A stretch of DNA of 64,000 bases from Rosellinia necatrix (lineage: Eukaryota; Ascomycota; Sordariomycetes; Xylariales; Xylariaceae). This document shows, in pieces, positions 8,949-19,780 of this stretch; positions within the stretch are counted from its first letter, which is position 1, and the number at the start of each line of letters is the position of its first letter. Location of the stretch: the NCBI GenBank assembly GCA_021209875.1, contig JAGYVD010000010.1, forward strand, positions 1,054,001 through 1,118,000, in the 5' to 3' direction. The notes below the pieces were generated by a model. That model was not told the DNA's origin. It did no database searches and saw nothing but the letters and a program-made list of their open reading frames with translations. The position numbers and the translations under genes were made by a program.

Positions 8949-10970
8949 ATGCAGCGAGGCATGTTAATCGCGGAGCCGACACACGACCTATCCCCGGAGC
9001 AACACCCTCTCCATGGGATAGGCAACATGGCCGCGAGTAACCTTGCGTCGATGCTTGACACCTCGGAGCCCATTCCACTCTCTTCCCGGTTCGCGAAGCT
9101 CAAGCGGAACATGATCGCCTGCCGAGAGAAGGATGTAGCAGAGTCCTTCTACCGCCTGCTGCGCGCCCTGCGCAAGGAGGCAGACGATATCGCGGCCAGG
9201 GGCTCGGACATGATTCCCACGATCGACTATTTCGACATCCACGACAGCGGGAAGGCGTCGGCGTTCAGGAAGGCACTGAGAAGACGCGGCGTGGCCGTCA
9301 TCAAGCGCGTGGTCCCCCATACCGTCGCGCAGACCTGGAAGGAGGAGGCCCTGGACTACATCGCCGACAACCCGCAGTCGAGGGGCTACCCGCCGCACGA
9401 CCCGCAACTATTCGACCTGTACTGGAGTCCGAGCCAGGTCCGCGCACGCGTCGACTCGCGCCTGCTCGACGCCCAACGCTTCGCGATGCGCACCTGGCAC
9501 GCCAGCGACGAGCAGGCCCTCGTCAGCGCCGAGCACCCCGTCGCGTACGCGGACCGGCTACGCGTGCGGACGCCGGGCGATACGCCCCTGGCGGGCAGCA
9601 CCCATGTGGACAACGGCAGCGTGGAGCGCTGGGAACCGGACGGGTACGGGGCGTCGGGGACGTACCGCGACGTATTCTCGGGCCGCTGGGAGGACTACGA
9701 CCCCTGGGACAGCAGCCCGCGCCTGCACATCACGACGGACCTGTACAACCGCTCCGGGTCGTGCAGCATGTTCCGCATGTTCCAGGGGTTCCTCAGCCTC
9801 TCGGACGTCCCCGAGGGTAGCGGCGCCCTGACGGTCTGCCCGATGCTGCAGCTGAGCACGGCGTACCTCCTCCTCCGGCCCTTCTTCACGCCGCGATACA
9901 AGGACCCGGCGGCGAGGCGAATGGATGGCAGCGGCGGGATGGATATGGGGATGGGCGCGGGAGTGGGCAGAGGAGGGGCGGCGTTGGACTTCCTACACCC
10001 GAACAACTGGAACCTGAACGTCTCGCAGACGAGCGTCTTACATGGCGCCGTGCCGGGGTACGTGCAGGAGCTGAGCAGCGCGTTGCACCCCCACCTCCAG
10101 CTCAACCGCACCATGGTGTCGATCCCGGATCTCGAGCCGGGCGACTACGTGATCTGGCACCCGGACGCCGTGCACGCCGTCGACGGCGCGCCCTCCCTCG
10201 CCGCCATGTCGAGCCACCTCTCCCACTCCTCCCCCTACGGGCATTTCAACCCCAACACCTACTCGCCCTCCAGCTTTTCCCTCAATCCGCCACCGCCACC
10301 ACCGCCACCACCACCCCCTTCCTTCTCCCCGAACGGCAACCCCTTCCTCCCCAGCCCGTTCTCCCCATCCCACCACTCCCACTCCACCTCCAGCTCCCGA
10401 TCCGGCTCCCTCTCCAGCTTCACCTTCGGCCACCGCTTCACGCCCTCCTCGTCTTCCTCCGCATCCTCGGCCTCCTCCCCGCCCTACCCCATCCGCAGCA
10501 GACGCGCCACCGCCGCCACCATCCCGAACCCGTACCCCGCGGCGGCGGACCCGACGGCCGCCGTCCTCTACATCCCCGCCTGCCCGCTGACGCAGACCAA
10601 CGCGCTCTACCTCGCCCGCCAGCGCCGCGCCTTCCTCCTCGGGCTCGCGGCCCCGGACTTCGCCGAGGCCGGCGCCGGGTCCGCCGGCGAGCGCGACCAC
10701 CAGGGCCGCCCCGGCGTCCAGGACATCGCCGACGCGGGCGGCGAGCGCGGCCTGCGCAGCATGGGACTCGCCCCCTGGGAAGAGGCCGCCGCCCCCGCCG
10801 TCAGACCCCGCGGCGGCGGCGGCGGTGGTGGTGGTGGTGGTGGTGGAGGAGGAAGCTCCGACAAGGGCTCGCGCGAGAGGGAGAAGGACGCCGGGCTACT
10901 CCGCCTCGTGAACGGCATCCTCTTCCCCGACCGGTTCGACGGCGTCTTGAAGAAGCCCGGGAGGCGCTGA
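8949..10970 (+). CDS. DUF1479-family 2OG/Fe(II)-like oxygenase with large low-complexity insertion
   Basis: Single exon, 673 residues, strongly GC-rich. The family core is clear: FRKALRRRGVAVIKRVV, WKEEALDYI, YPPHDPQLFDLYWSPSQ, then a metal site THVDNG with His219 and Asp221, RLHITTDLY, FQGFLSLSDVP and the distal His409 (AVHAVD). In relatives the HAVD strand is followed closely by the VLYIPACPLT strand. Here about 125 residues of Pro/Ser/Gly-rich sequence (412-537, with an 11-proline run) are inserted between them. A glycine run lies near residues 620-635. No GT...AG intron fits the insertion, so I read it as coded. DUF1479 proteins (bacterial YbiU and fungal relatives) are predicted oxygenases of unknown substrate. 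The ATG at 8949 is the first in the open frame; initiation at residue 5 or at another downstream Met is possible. Confidence 0.85.
   Translation: MQRGMLIAEPTHDLSPEQHPLHGIGNMAASNLASMLDTSEPIPLSSRFAKLKRNMIACREKDVAESFYRLLRALRKEADDIAARGSDMIPTIDYFDIHDSGKASAFRKALRRRGVAVIKRVVPHTVAQTWKEEALDYIADNPQSRGYPPHDPQLFDLYWSPSQVRARVDSRLLDAQRFAMRTWHASDEQALVSAEHPVAYADRLRVRTPGDTPLAGSTHVDNGSVERWEPDGYGASGTYRDVFSGRWEDYDPWDSSPRLHITTDLYNRSGSCSMFRMFQGFLSLSDVPEGSGALTVCPMLQLSTAYLLLRPFFTPRYKDPAARRMDGSGGMDMGMGAGVGRGGAALDFLHPNNWNLNVSQTSVLHGAVPGYVQELSSALHPHLQLNRTMVSIPDLEPGDYVIWHPDAVHAVDGAPSLAAMSSHLSHSSPYGHFNPNTYSPSSFSLNPPPPPPPPPPPSFSPNGNPFLPSPFSPSHHSHSTSSSRSGSLSSFTFGHRFTPSSSSSASSASSPPYPIRSRRATAATIPNPYPAAADPTAAVLYIPACPLTQTNALYLARQRRAFLLGLAAPDFAEAGAGSAGERDHQGRPGVQDIADAGGERGLRSMGLAPWEEAAAPAVRPRGGGGGGGGGGGGGGSSDKGSREREKDAGLLRLVNGILFPDRFDGVLKKPGRR
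10289..10319 (+). repeat. CCN (proline) repeat in DUF1479 gene
   Basis: A run of CCA/CCG/CCC triplets coding eleven prolines, inside the low-complexity insertion of the DUF1479 protein. Confidence 0.9.
10811..10848 (+). repeat. GGN (glycine) triplet repeat in DUF1479 gene
   Basis: Consecutive GGC then GGT triplets coding about 13 glycines near the C-terminus. A length-variable trinucleotide repeat is plausible. Confidence 0.9.
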
Positions 10971-11687
10971 GAAGGGTGGGGAATTCTTCATGATAACGTT
11001 TTCTTTTTATTCTTCTTATTTTTATTTTTATTTTTATATAGTTTTATTTCGGGAAGCCTCTGCTGGATTCTAATGGGGGTTTTAACTACCTCACCATATT
11101 GTAGATTTAGTCGGGCGGAACGGTTCGGGGGGAGGGAGGGGGGGGACCTTGTAACCAATGGCTCTGGCTGGGCTTATGTTAGGGACTGGACAATGCTGGG
11201 ACGGGTAGGCTGGACGGAGTATCTGTTATAAAGAAAAACTTGGACTGATAGATCAGATCATCGTCTATCATCCAATCACACTAAAGAATTAATCAAGTAA
11301 AAAGCAAGTTTGGCTAGTTTTATGACCATTGACTGACTAGCCTGACCGACGACGTGATTACGCATTCATATGGCGCGCAAGTGACATTCTTCGTCGGGAA
11401 TACAATTTTGCCTCATCGTAACTATTTTGTGGCCGCTTACGACACCACTGTTAAACTAGACGCATGTACTAGCTCCCGGAATCTCATTCTTTTCACCTGT
11501 CACTCTCGTGTCCCGATTCCCAGGGTTTTTCATCCAACCAAACGCGCAATGAAACCCCAAACTCCTTGCAGATGGGGTCTGCCTGCCCTGCAACTCAAAC
11601 GCTGAAGGGATGGGAGGATCGGAATAAATCTACCGGACGCTTGGCGGTCAAAGGCCTATGTCTGATTGAGAGGGGTAAAGAGCTCGT
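10971..11687. other. Convergent 3' region, no gene seen
   Basis: The DUF1479 gene and the minus-strand BAP31 gene converge here. A T-rich stretch at about 11000-11045 right after the DUF1479 stop is typical of a fungal 3' UTR. No further coding signal. Confidence 0.55.
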
Positions 11688-12640
11688 TTATTTATCCTTG
11701 CGAGTGCCGGCAGGAGGTTGCGTCTCGCCATACTTTTCGCACAGGTCGTGGTACTCGCGGGAGAGTCCCTCGGCTTGCTTCTTAAGGGCCTGGATATCGC
11801 GGTCGCGTTTTTCGATTTCCTTGTTCAGGCGCGCTATTTCGCCAACGTCACCAGCAGCAGCGAGCTTCTCGCTCTCCTTGGTCTTTTTATCCGTACCCTC
11901 GTACTGCTTGACCTTCTCCTCGAGGCGCAGCGTATCCAGGATCATAATGTACGTTCGGTTCAGGATCAGCGATAGAAACAGTGTGAAGCCACACAAGTAC
12001 ATGTTTCGCTGGCTGTAAAACTTGCGGGCTTGGACTTCAAGGCGCTCGTGCCCCATTACAGCGCTGCGGGATTATATTGTTAGCCCAATGAACCAAGGCA
12101 TTTCAGTTGCTTCGTGCGTATGGTAGCAGTCTGCCGATCGAACTAGATGGCACGCTAGAGGCTATCTCGCACATACGCGCCGAGGAAGAGAGGGCCGGGA
12201 CTTACACTGAACCCTTACTCGACTCGGTGGCGGCTGCCAGCTCAAGTTGTACACGATAGACGCGGTTAACGCTGTCGAGAAAGAGAATTAAGATAAATAT
12301 AAAGGTGATTTTGAGGCCGTATTGAATCTTGGCGATGATGGGGTTTTCGGAGAGGAAGCTAGAGGCAGCAGTGTTAGCGAAAACGCAGTTCTCTAGAGCC
12401 CAACGGATCCAGGGCGTGTCCGGCACTGGTGGCTTGACATACGTGAACATTCGTCGCTTTACGGTAAAAGGCATCGGGATGACGAGCAACATGAAGAGCG
12501 TCATCTCTGCTACGAGGAGCAGGAAGACCTGGTCGTCCAGTGTCAGCAAGTCCATCGCAATTGGATCGCAGGGTCATCTTGTGGCGGGTGTGGGAAGAGA
12601 GGGGGATGCAGAAGCGTACGAGAGTGTAGTAGAGCGTCAT
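11688..12640 (-). CDS. BAP31-like endoplasmic reticulum transmembrane protein (Yet-family)
   Basis: Four exons on the minus strand: 12640-12620, 12528-12443, 12358-12206 and 12063-11688, with introns of 91, 84 and 142 bp. The product is 211 residues. MTLYYTLVFLLLVAEM leads into the first membrane helix, followed by VKRRMFTFLSENPIIAKIQYGLK, the near-invariant fungal BAP31 loop, which appears only after joining exons 2 and 3. A second helix (FIFILILFLDSVNRVYRV) and a third (MYLCGFTLFLSLILNRTYIMI) follow. A lysine/glutamate-rich coiled coil (about 140-200) is the cytosolic tail, which ends RKDK, close to a dilysine retrieval signal. BAP31/Yet proteins act in ER export and quality control of membrane proteins and associate with the translocon. 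The 21-bp first exon is easily missed. Confidence 0.92.
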
Positions 12641-13434
12641 GGCGGTCGATAATACAGCCTGTCTCGGCTGGACAAAGATTGCAGGACGTGGTGGTTTCGG
12701 CTACGGCAATGGCTCAAAGATCTCGCTTGGTTGAACGAGCGTTGTGAACTGCGGTAGGACGGTGTGAGGAAGACAAGAGATGGGATTAGATCGTAGTGGG
12801 ATCTGTGGCAGCTTTAAAGAGCCCGGGTTAGTTTTGATTGAGGAAAATGGAAGGTGGCCTTCTTGCTTTTCCAGGTGTGACGATATCGATCTGAGCTGTG
12901 GACAGGTAGATAGGTAGATTAGGTACCTACCTACCTAATGTAGGGTGGGGCCCAAGACTACGTCATCAGCTATTTACGTATCATGCTCACTTGGGCATCT
13001 AAGAGGTAGCGCCGCCAAGTATCTCCCAAATATACCCATTAAATGCATATATACCTAAGGTAGGTAGGTAATCACGGGTTATCTACCGAAAGAATGGCCT
13101 GGGAGTGTCGACAAGTTAGGTAGGTACCTAGGTATCTACTTTTACTACCTAGGCACATACTCTCGCCTCTAGTACAGGATGTTGGCGACCCGGAACTCTC
13201 ACTGATACAGATTCATTACCTTCGACTTGCTCAACATTGGCGTGCATTGACCTCCAAACTATCCTTTGTACAAGTGTCCTGCCTCTATACTCATGTAGGG
13301 GGCCGCATTACCCCTGTTTTATTGTTTGTAGGAATCGGTTTATCTCTTTCTATCGGGCCATGAGTATGTGAAATCTAGATCTGATGAATTCCTCGAGCTT
13401 GATTAAATCCAACCATTCTTTGCGTCTTTCCCTG
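12641..13434. other. Intergenic: BAP31 promoter side, rich in TAGG/CCTA words
   Basis: About 790 bp between the BAP31 start and the DUS3 stop (both minus strand). From 12900 to 13145 there are repeated TAGGTAGG, CCTACCTA and palindromic AGGTACCT words. No ORF with coding character. Confidence 0.55.
12903..13146. repeat. Dispersed TAGG/CCTA tetranucleotide cluster
   Basis: Several short (TAGG)n and (CCTA)n runs, often joined head to head through GGTACC, within 250 bp. The same word recurs near 26.2, 29.7, 49.2, 53.3, 53.8, 63.5 and 63.7 kb. Confidence 0.75.
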
Positions 13435-15747
13435 CTAACCCTCTGCATCGATTTCGTAACTGTTGGATCTATGTTTTGGCTGGAATGAGAAGTTGGGATG
13501 AGCAGGGCCCAAGAACATCTCGCTGGGGCGGGTTAGCATAACTCTCTCTTTGTCTCTCTCTCTCTCTCTCTCTCTATTTCTGGTTGATGGCATACACCAT
13601 GCTTCAGAAGGGTGTGACTTACCTGATCTTGATCCAATCTTTGTAGTTGGTGCTCGCGAGCAGAGTCTCTAGGTCGTCACGGCATCTGTACTTCGGGGGC
13701 CGGTCCTGGAGATTAGGAGGGAGGTGTTCTAGTAGGCCGATGGGGATGTAGCGGCAGGTAAAGCTCAACCACTCCAGCAAGAACCGCCGCGTGTGGCCGA
13801 GGCCGATCTCGTCGCTGCCCCAGGCTTCCAGTCCATAGCGGACGAACTTCTCGATGTAACCGAGACGTTCGGATGCCGATTTGTCGAGGTACTGCCCCTT
13901 CTCAATCTCCTCAAAGATCCACGGCTTGATCATGGCACCTCGCGCGATCATGACCGAGTCGACCCTGGCATTATCGATATGATCGAAGTAATCTATGTGC
14001 GAGTAGCAGTCACCATTTCCAATGAAATAGATCTTGCCATCAGACGTGTTCGCTTGTGTGCTCTCGTCGGGCTCCATAACCGTATCCGTAAGGCCGCCTT
14101 TCTTATCCTTGTATGATTGGATCAGCGCTGCGCACTCTGCAATGTACTCCCAGTTGGCCTTCTTGGTATATCGCTGTTGTCTACTACGCCCATGGAGTGT
14201 CATAGCCGCCGTTCCGGGTGCGCCAAGCCGATCTCGAAAATCAGGATTGCCGAAAGCTAACCTATCGATAATTCGCTGCACCGTAGGTCGGCCATCTCGG
14301 ACACCCGTTCGAAGCTTCACCGTAATGGGCACCTCCCCGGAGACTGCGTTCATGCCGCGTACCATTTTTTCTAGCTTGTTAGGCGTATCAAGGAGACCAG
14401 ACCCGGCCCCCGTCTGATAAACCAAGTCGATCGGGCAGCCGCAGTTGAGATCGATTACTCGGAGATGAGGTAAAAATTTCGTCAAAGCCTCAGCGGCCTT
14501 CATCGCTACCCATGCCTGGTTGCCGGATATTTGTGCTCCCCACTTCATGTCTTTCGAGTTGTCATACCCGTCTACGACCTGGCCACTCCCGGGCGTAAAT
14601 CGAGGAGGAGCCAGTTCGCTCTCGTGGGTCTTCATGAGAGCCCATTCGCCTTTCTGTCCTTGGATCAAAGGCAAGGCCATGGCCATTTCGGAGTAGGTGA
14701 TCTGAGCTCCGAGGTCACCACAGAGCCTTCGGAAAGGGAGGTTACCCTGGGTTGTGAGCGGCGCTAGAACTGGTGTCTCCCGTCCAAAATAAATCTTCCG
14801 CTTCTCCGAAGGCTTGAACGGGGGGTCTACGAACTGGGCCCGCAGTTCTTCAACATCATTGGGATCTACCGGAGTATCTTCCGTGCCCTGTTTCCTGTTG
14901 TAGATCTTGTGTGTGATTTCTGAGTCCTTGTCGAGCCATTTTACGTACGTCTCGGACTTTTCGAGGACAACCTTTTTCCGTGCTAGATCCCACTTGATGT
15001 CTGCTGATGCTACATTTACGACGCCAGGCCTTGCGTCTTGATTGGCGTCTAATTCCGGATGATCACCCTCCTGAAGGAGTACAAGCTCTTTTCGGCCGTC
15101 TTCGTGATGAACCTCCTTGGAATGGCTTTTAACGAAGCGACATTTCCAACCTGACGGGCAGCGGCCGTATATCTCGAAGACGGGGCACTTTCCATCGAGA
15201 GCCTCGACGTCAGGGCGCCGGCCCTCGGTAAGATACACGCGAAGATCATGGCACATATTACACCGTTCGCCGAACTTGCAAGGCTTAGGCGAGAACTCAT
15301 TGGCCAGGACACGGCTGTTACAGAGTCGCAGGGAGTCTTCAAAGTGGCCAAACGAGCGGTTGTGGTTCTGCCCCTTTTGCTTCTTTTTTCCTTTCTTGCC
15401 GCTGTGATCCTGCTGTTGGTCTGGCCTCCCGGCATCATCGTTATTAGCGGGGATGGTACCTTCAGCGGCATCGTCATCAACAACGTCTTGGAGTTCAAAC
15501 GAGATGAGATACCTTCCAAGTCGATTAGTCAGAGCACGGGGCGAAGATGGGGGCTTCGACTGCGGACTCACTCTGGCTTTATGGGCGCAATGCCCTGTCT
15601 CCGCTCACGCTGGTCGGTGGTGGCGTCATGGCTGAGCTTCTGTCGCTTTGACGAAGGTTCGGCAGTTACGGGAGCGTCGTCAGCCTCGCCGGTGTCAACC
15701 TCGGCGACACCGGCAGCGAGAGGCTCGGGTTGTTCCGGGTCGTGCAT
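13435..15747 (-). CDS. DUS3: tRNA-dihydrouridine(47) synthase [NAD(P)(+)], Dus3
   Basis: Three exons on the minus strand: 15747-15572, 15512-13623 and 13522-13435, with introns of 59 and 100 bp. The product is 717 residues. The start [13 protein letters not shown] precedes the [15 protein letters not shown] join, the usual Dus3 N-terminus. Two CCCH zinc fingers lie at about 137-147 ([11 protein letters not shown]) and 168-189 ([10 protein letters not shown]...CRFVKSH). The TIM barrel starts at [16 protein letters not shown] and carries the catalytic-cysteine motif [27 protein letters not shown] and the FMN-binding GNGDCYS and [10 protein letters not shown]. The last exon adds [14 protein letters not shown]...YEIDAEG, completing the expected C-terminus. 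The enzyme reduces U47 of tRNA to dihydrouridine with FMN and NAD(P)H. Without the last intron the frame would stop right at the donor and lose 28 residues. Confidence 0.95.
13544..13577. repeat. (CT)n/(GA)n microsatellite in the last DUS3 intron
   Basis: An almost pure run of CT dinucleotides inside the 100-bp last intron of DUS3 (purine-rich GA on the coding strand). It lies between the donor at 13622 and the acceptor at 13523. Confidence 0.9.
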
Positions 15748-17514
15748 GATGGCGGGTGTGGATGGGCTATCGGATCCTTTTCGAGATTGGGGAGTTACGG
15801 CAGGCGAAGTCTAAGGTTGGCTTGGAACGAGGAGTAGACGGAAGTCGAGCTTCGATAAGAGATCCCGGATTTTTAATCGGCCACGACGATTTTCATCAGT
15901 CGAGGTCCATTATTTCCCATCAATCTGAGCAGCGAGTCCCGTTCCCTCAAACTGGCCCCGCAACACTCACCTAGACTTACCTACCCCATTCGGTAGCATT
16001 GGTGCTGTTTTACTGGCCATTTGAAAATTATTAGCTCCGTCTCTCGGTCTCTTGTCTCCCTCTGTCTCCCTCTCTCTCCCCATTTGCCTTGGTCTTTTTT
16101 TTTTTCTTCCCCTCTCTCTCCCTTGGTCTCTTTTGTGCTCTGCTCGGACGAAACGGATATCGCGTTTCATTTAGTTAGTGTTACTAAAGAGGTGCACATA
16201 AGACTACGTTATGAAATGCTTAAAAATAAAATAGAGACGCGAGGGCGCGAAGGACTCCATTATGAGACACGCATATGATACAGCTTTAGCACGGAGGTTT
16301 CAAGAGCCGGGTTATGCCAGTTGGTTACCTAATAGTAGACTAATACCTGGTCGTGCCTGGATAGCGCGGGCATTTGGCGGCATGAATGTGCACATCATTA
16401 TAGCCCTTTCCTAGCTTATACTAAGTGAGTAATTTCCAACGACCGACTAACTTGCGTGCTACCATAGTATGGTATACTTATAGGCGGGTTTCGTTCCGAT
16501 GCGGGGGAATAGGCACTCATTGGAATATCCCTTGGCACAGTGTATATTCTCCGCGTACGGTAACTGCATACTTCGGCAGGTAACCACTACCCATCTATGG
16601 ATGTACAACTATATGAGGTACTTGTGGTTACCTCTCAGTAGCCCAGCCAGCAGCCAGCGAACAATTAACCAGCCCCGCCTACCCGCCCTCTCATGCAGGG
16701 ATCGATTGCAGTGTAGCAAGGCGCTAACATCATCCTAATTCCCAATACAAGGTACCTCAGGCACTTGGGGCAACTACTACTTATCCAAGTACCTGCCTAA
16801 GGCACGCGGTCCCTAGATACATAACCTGGTAACTGCTGGTACCTAGCACCTAGCATCAAGATAGCAGCCTCCTCGCCCAGCCCTTGGCTATAGCCATTTG
16901 TTTGGGTGTTCCCATCGCGAGTATCGTGTATAGCCAAACGTCTGAACAACCCCCTTCTCCCCTTCCCCTTACCGGCCTATCGACGTCGTCGGTTCGTCGC
17001 CCGCCACCCGTCCAATCCAACGAGCAGAAGCACGCGACCGGGTCCATTGTCGAACAGCTGGTATACGCTGGGACAGGAACGACAAAGCTGCATGATCTGC
17101 CCACAATCCTTGTCGGCTCTTTCGCATTTTATCGAAAAACGTCCACGCCGTGTCCATACTTCGGATACCATATACACCAGAGCTTCCTGGGTTCCCCCTG
17201 ACCTTAGCCTTGGTCCTTGACATACGTTACGGACAGACGTTACGGCAATCGCCAGGCTAGGGGTTTCGGCAATTCACATCTGGTGATACGTGCCGGGTGG
17301 TCTCGAGTCCCTTGGAGTCCCTTTGTCACCGTCGGGATTAGGAGTTTAACCAAACCCCCTGTGCCAATTCGGATCTCGGCCGCTTCGTTGGTCTCTAGAC
17401 GGCAGCAAGGCGAGTTGCGAGCAGACGGACCCGACAGCGCGGCGGCACAATTCCACGAATCATCACCACCTCATTGCTCCTGGCGTCTCATCCCCGCCGC
17501 CACCCCCCGAATCC
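15748..17514. other. Divergent promoter region between DUS3 and the kelch gene
   Basis: About 1.8 kb. A long pyrimidine-rich tract (16034-16132) follows the DUS3 upstream side. Around 16740-16860 there are ACCTAGGTACC-like words. The several overlapping open frames at 16,850-17,220 on both strands share the same GC-rich DNA, show no motif and are treated as chance. The kelch 5' UTR probably occupies the right-hand part. Confidence 0.5.
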
Positions 17515-17718
17515 ATGAATCAAGGCGCCTCGCGACACGACAACGACAACAACGGCGACAACAACGACGGCAACAACGACGGCAACAACGACGGCAACGA
17601 CAAAGGTGGTGATGCAAACAGCCCTGCCGCTTCACTCACACCAGCTACGCCATGTCTGATTCGCGCCCACACTCGTCTTCCACTAGCCGTATACGTACCG
17701 TGCGGTCACAGAAGATAG
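17515..17718 (+). other. Possible upstream ORF overlapping the kelch start, with Asn/Asp/Gly repeat
   Basis: An ATG at 17515 opens a 67-codon frame that ends at 17718, 66 bp past the presumed kelch ATG (17652), in another frame. It codes an Asn/Asp/Gly-rich repeat (DNNDGNNDGNNDG) from a CAACAACGACGG-type tandem array. If the transcript starts upstream, this would be an overlapping uORF able to lower kelch translation. Alternatively the transcript starts downstream of it, or a short intron links it to the main frame; I see no convincing splice pair. Confidence 0.3.
17536..17603 (+). repeat. Tandem (AACRACGRC)-type repeat
   Basis: Imperfect 9-12 bp units of AAC/GAC/GGC triplets upstream of the kelch ATG. 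Confidence 0.8.
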
Positions 17719-17806
17719 CCGAGGCCGATTCCCCTACGCGAGGCGAAACGTCCGAACGAGCCCCTCCTGCTCGGAGCCATACGCCTGGTCATCTCGCCTC
17801 TAAGAG

Positions 17807-17837
<31 letters not shown>

Positions 17838-19238
17838 CAGAGTCAGGGCCAAAGCCAGAGCGGTACCAGTGGCGGCCCGCCACCGACTAGTAGACGCAAA
17901 GCGTCCGAACCGTCCATAAGACAACGCTCACAATCCGCCACTACTAAATCTGCCTATGCCTCTCCCTCGTCGCAACCTGTCCCAGTCCCAATGCCCGTCT
18001 ACGACGTAAGGCGCAACGGTGACTCCCAGAATGATTCGCAGGCTGGATCTTCAATTGATGGCAGGGAATCAGAGCCCCGTCGTCCGTTAGTCATGCGGTC
18101 AACCTCTGCCATAGCTTCCAAGGCTTCCTCACTGGCCATCCCAAGCTCGACGGCACCCCGAAAGCCATCCTCGAGACAGCCGCGCGGGGTTCATACCCCG
18201 TTTCCACCTCTCCAGGATCCCTCAACAGCGGTAGATGTGCCTGCAGCACCCTCATCCGGCATGTACTGGTCTCGTGCGCCCGTGTCGGGGGCACCCTACA
18301 AACCCGTGCGGGCTCACACGACAACGCAAGTAGGCAATAACGTATACGTTTTCGGCGGATGTGACAGCCGGGCATGTTTTAATGATTTGTACGTCTTGGA
18401 TGCGGATTCTTTCCATTGGAGCATGCCACAAGTTGTGGGCGATCTTCCCATACCCTTGCGCGCAATGACGTGCACCGCCGTTGGGAAGAAGCTGGTAATA
18501 TTTGGTGGTGGCGATGGCCCGGCCTATTATAACGATGTTTACGTGCTGGATACCATCAACTTCAGATGGCACAAACCAGGAATCATTGGGGACCAGAAGC
18601 CCAGCGCGCGCCGCGCCCACACGGCTTGTTTATACAAAAACGGTATATATGTCTTTGGCGGCGGTGATGGCGTCCGCGCCCTCAATGATATTTGGCGCCT
18701 CGATGTCTCTGACCTTGGTAAAATGAGTTGGAGACTAGTGTCCGGACAACCCAGGGGTTCGGGCAACGATTACGGGGTGAACAAGCCCAAAGCTCGTGGT
18801 TATCATACGGCTAATATGGTCGGCGGGAAGCTCATCATACACGGCGGCTCGGATGGTGGCGACTGCTTCAATGATGTTTGGGTATACGACGTGGAGGCTC
18901 AGCTCTGGAAGGAGGTGCATATCCCCATCCCGTTCCCAAGGCTTTCGCACACTTCGACCCTCGTGGGCTCCTTTCTGTTCATAATCGGTGGCCACGACGG
19001 CTCCGATTACTGCGACGACGTGCTCCTATTAAACCTTGTCACTATGTCGTGGGATAAACGCCGCGTTTACGGCTTACCACCCACCGGCAGGGGATATCAC
19101 GGCACTGTGCTCCACGACAGTCGGTTACTGATGATCGGTGGCTTCGATGGCGTCGAGGTCTTCGGCGATGTCTGGATGCTCGAGCTCGCCGTCCACGCGT
19201 ATTATTCGCAGATTAGCCACTTCACGATTGAGGTCTGA
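17652..19238 (+). CDS. Kelch-repeat beta-propeller protein
   Basis: Single exon, 528 residues. The first 200 residues are Ser/Pro/Arg-rich and probably disordered, and include a Ser-Gln run (residues about 52-71) from AGCCAG hexamers. From about residue 204, six kelch repeats follow, each with the diglycine and spaced Tyr/Trp pattern: VYVFGGCDSR, LVIFGGGDGP, IYVFGGGDGV, LIIHGGSDGG, LFIIGGHDGS and LMIGGFDGVEVFGDVW. The propeller closes with ...FTIEV at the stop. Kelch propellers are protein-interaction platforms; fungal relatives occur in cell-polarity and Ras-related pathways, but I cannot assign a specific orthologue. It lacks the BTB domain found in the second kelch gene of this window. The start at 17652 is the first ATG in frame. 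Confidence 0.88.
17803..17863 (+). repeat. AGCCAG hexamer repeat coding (Ser-Gln)n
   Basis: About ten near-perfect 6-bp units in the kelch gene coding alternating Ser and Gln. The motif gives a cluster of SQ dipeptides. Confidence 0.9.
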
Positions 19239-19749
19239 GGCAGCTAAACTCGGCCGCGGCCGCGGGTTACTGACCACCGTTCATTTACTCGGTTGCAGGA
19301 CGCTTGTGTACGAGTAGGAAGAGAGTGCCAAAATCGCTACGAGATTACGACTTATCGATCTTTTTGTCAGACAAAAGAGCATACATGGCGAAAGGCTGCG
19401 ACCGGTGATGGGTCGCCAAATCACTAACCTAATTACTATAACGGGTGGCTCTTTTTTTTTTTCCTCGAAGCAAAGGTGTCGGTTTCTGGAAAAGAGATTT
19501 ATACATGGGGGTGGCTTTTTGTTTTCTCTTGGATTCATAGGATATAAGTGGTGGTAATAAGACTTTGTTTGGTGCAGGCGAATGTCGGTTGGTTGATCGA
19601 GCGAACATCAGTGTTTTCTTCTTTATGAAATTCCATGTCTGACATTTATTACACGCGATAGGTATGCAATTGATATCTATCAGCCCGACTTTTGTCTATC
19701 GCGATTCCATTGACCAGGTCTATCCACCCTCCACCACTCCCACATGATA

Positions 19750-19780
<31 letters not shown>

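Noticed and set aside
10038..10918. Long minus-strand frames opposite the DUF1479 gene
   Set aside because: They are GC-rich shadows of the coding strand, giving Gly/Arg-rich products with no family motif. The sense strand has the full DUF1479 core.
15049..15519. 156-residue minus-strand frame inside DUS3
   Set aside because: It overlaps the zinc-finger region of DUS3 in another frame and has no recognisable domain.
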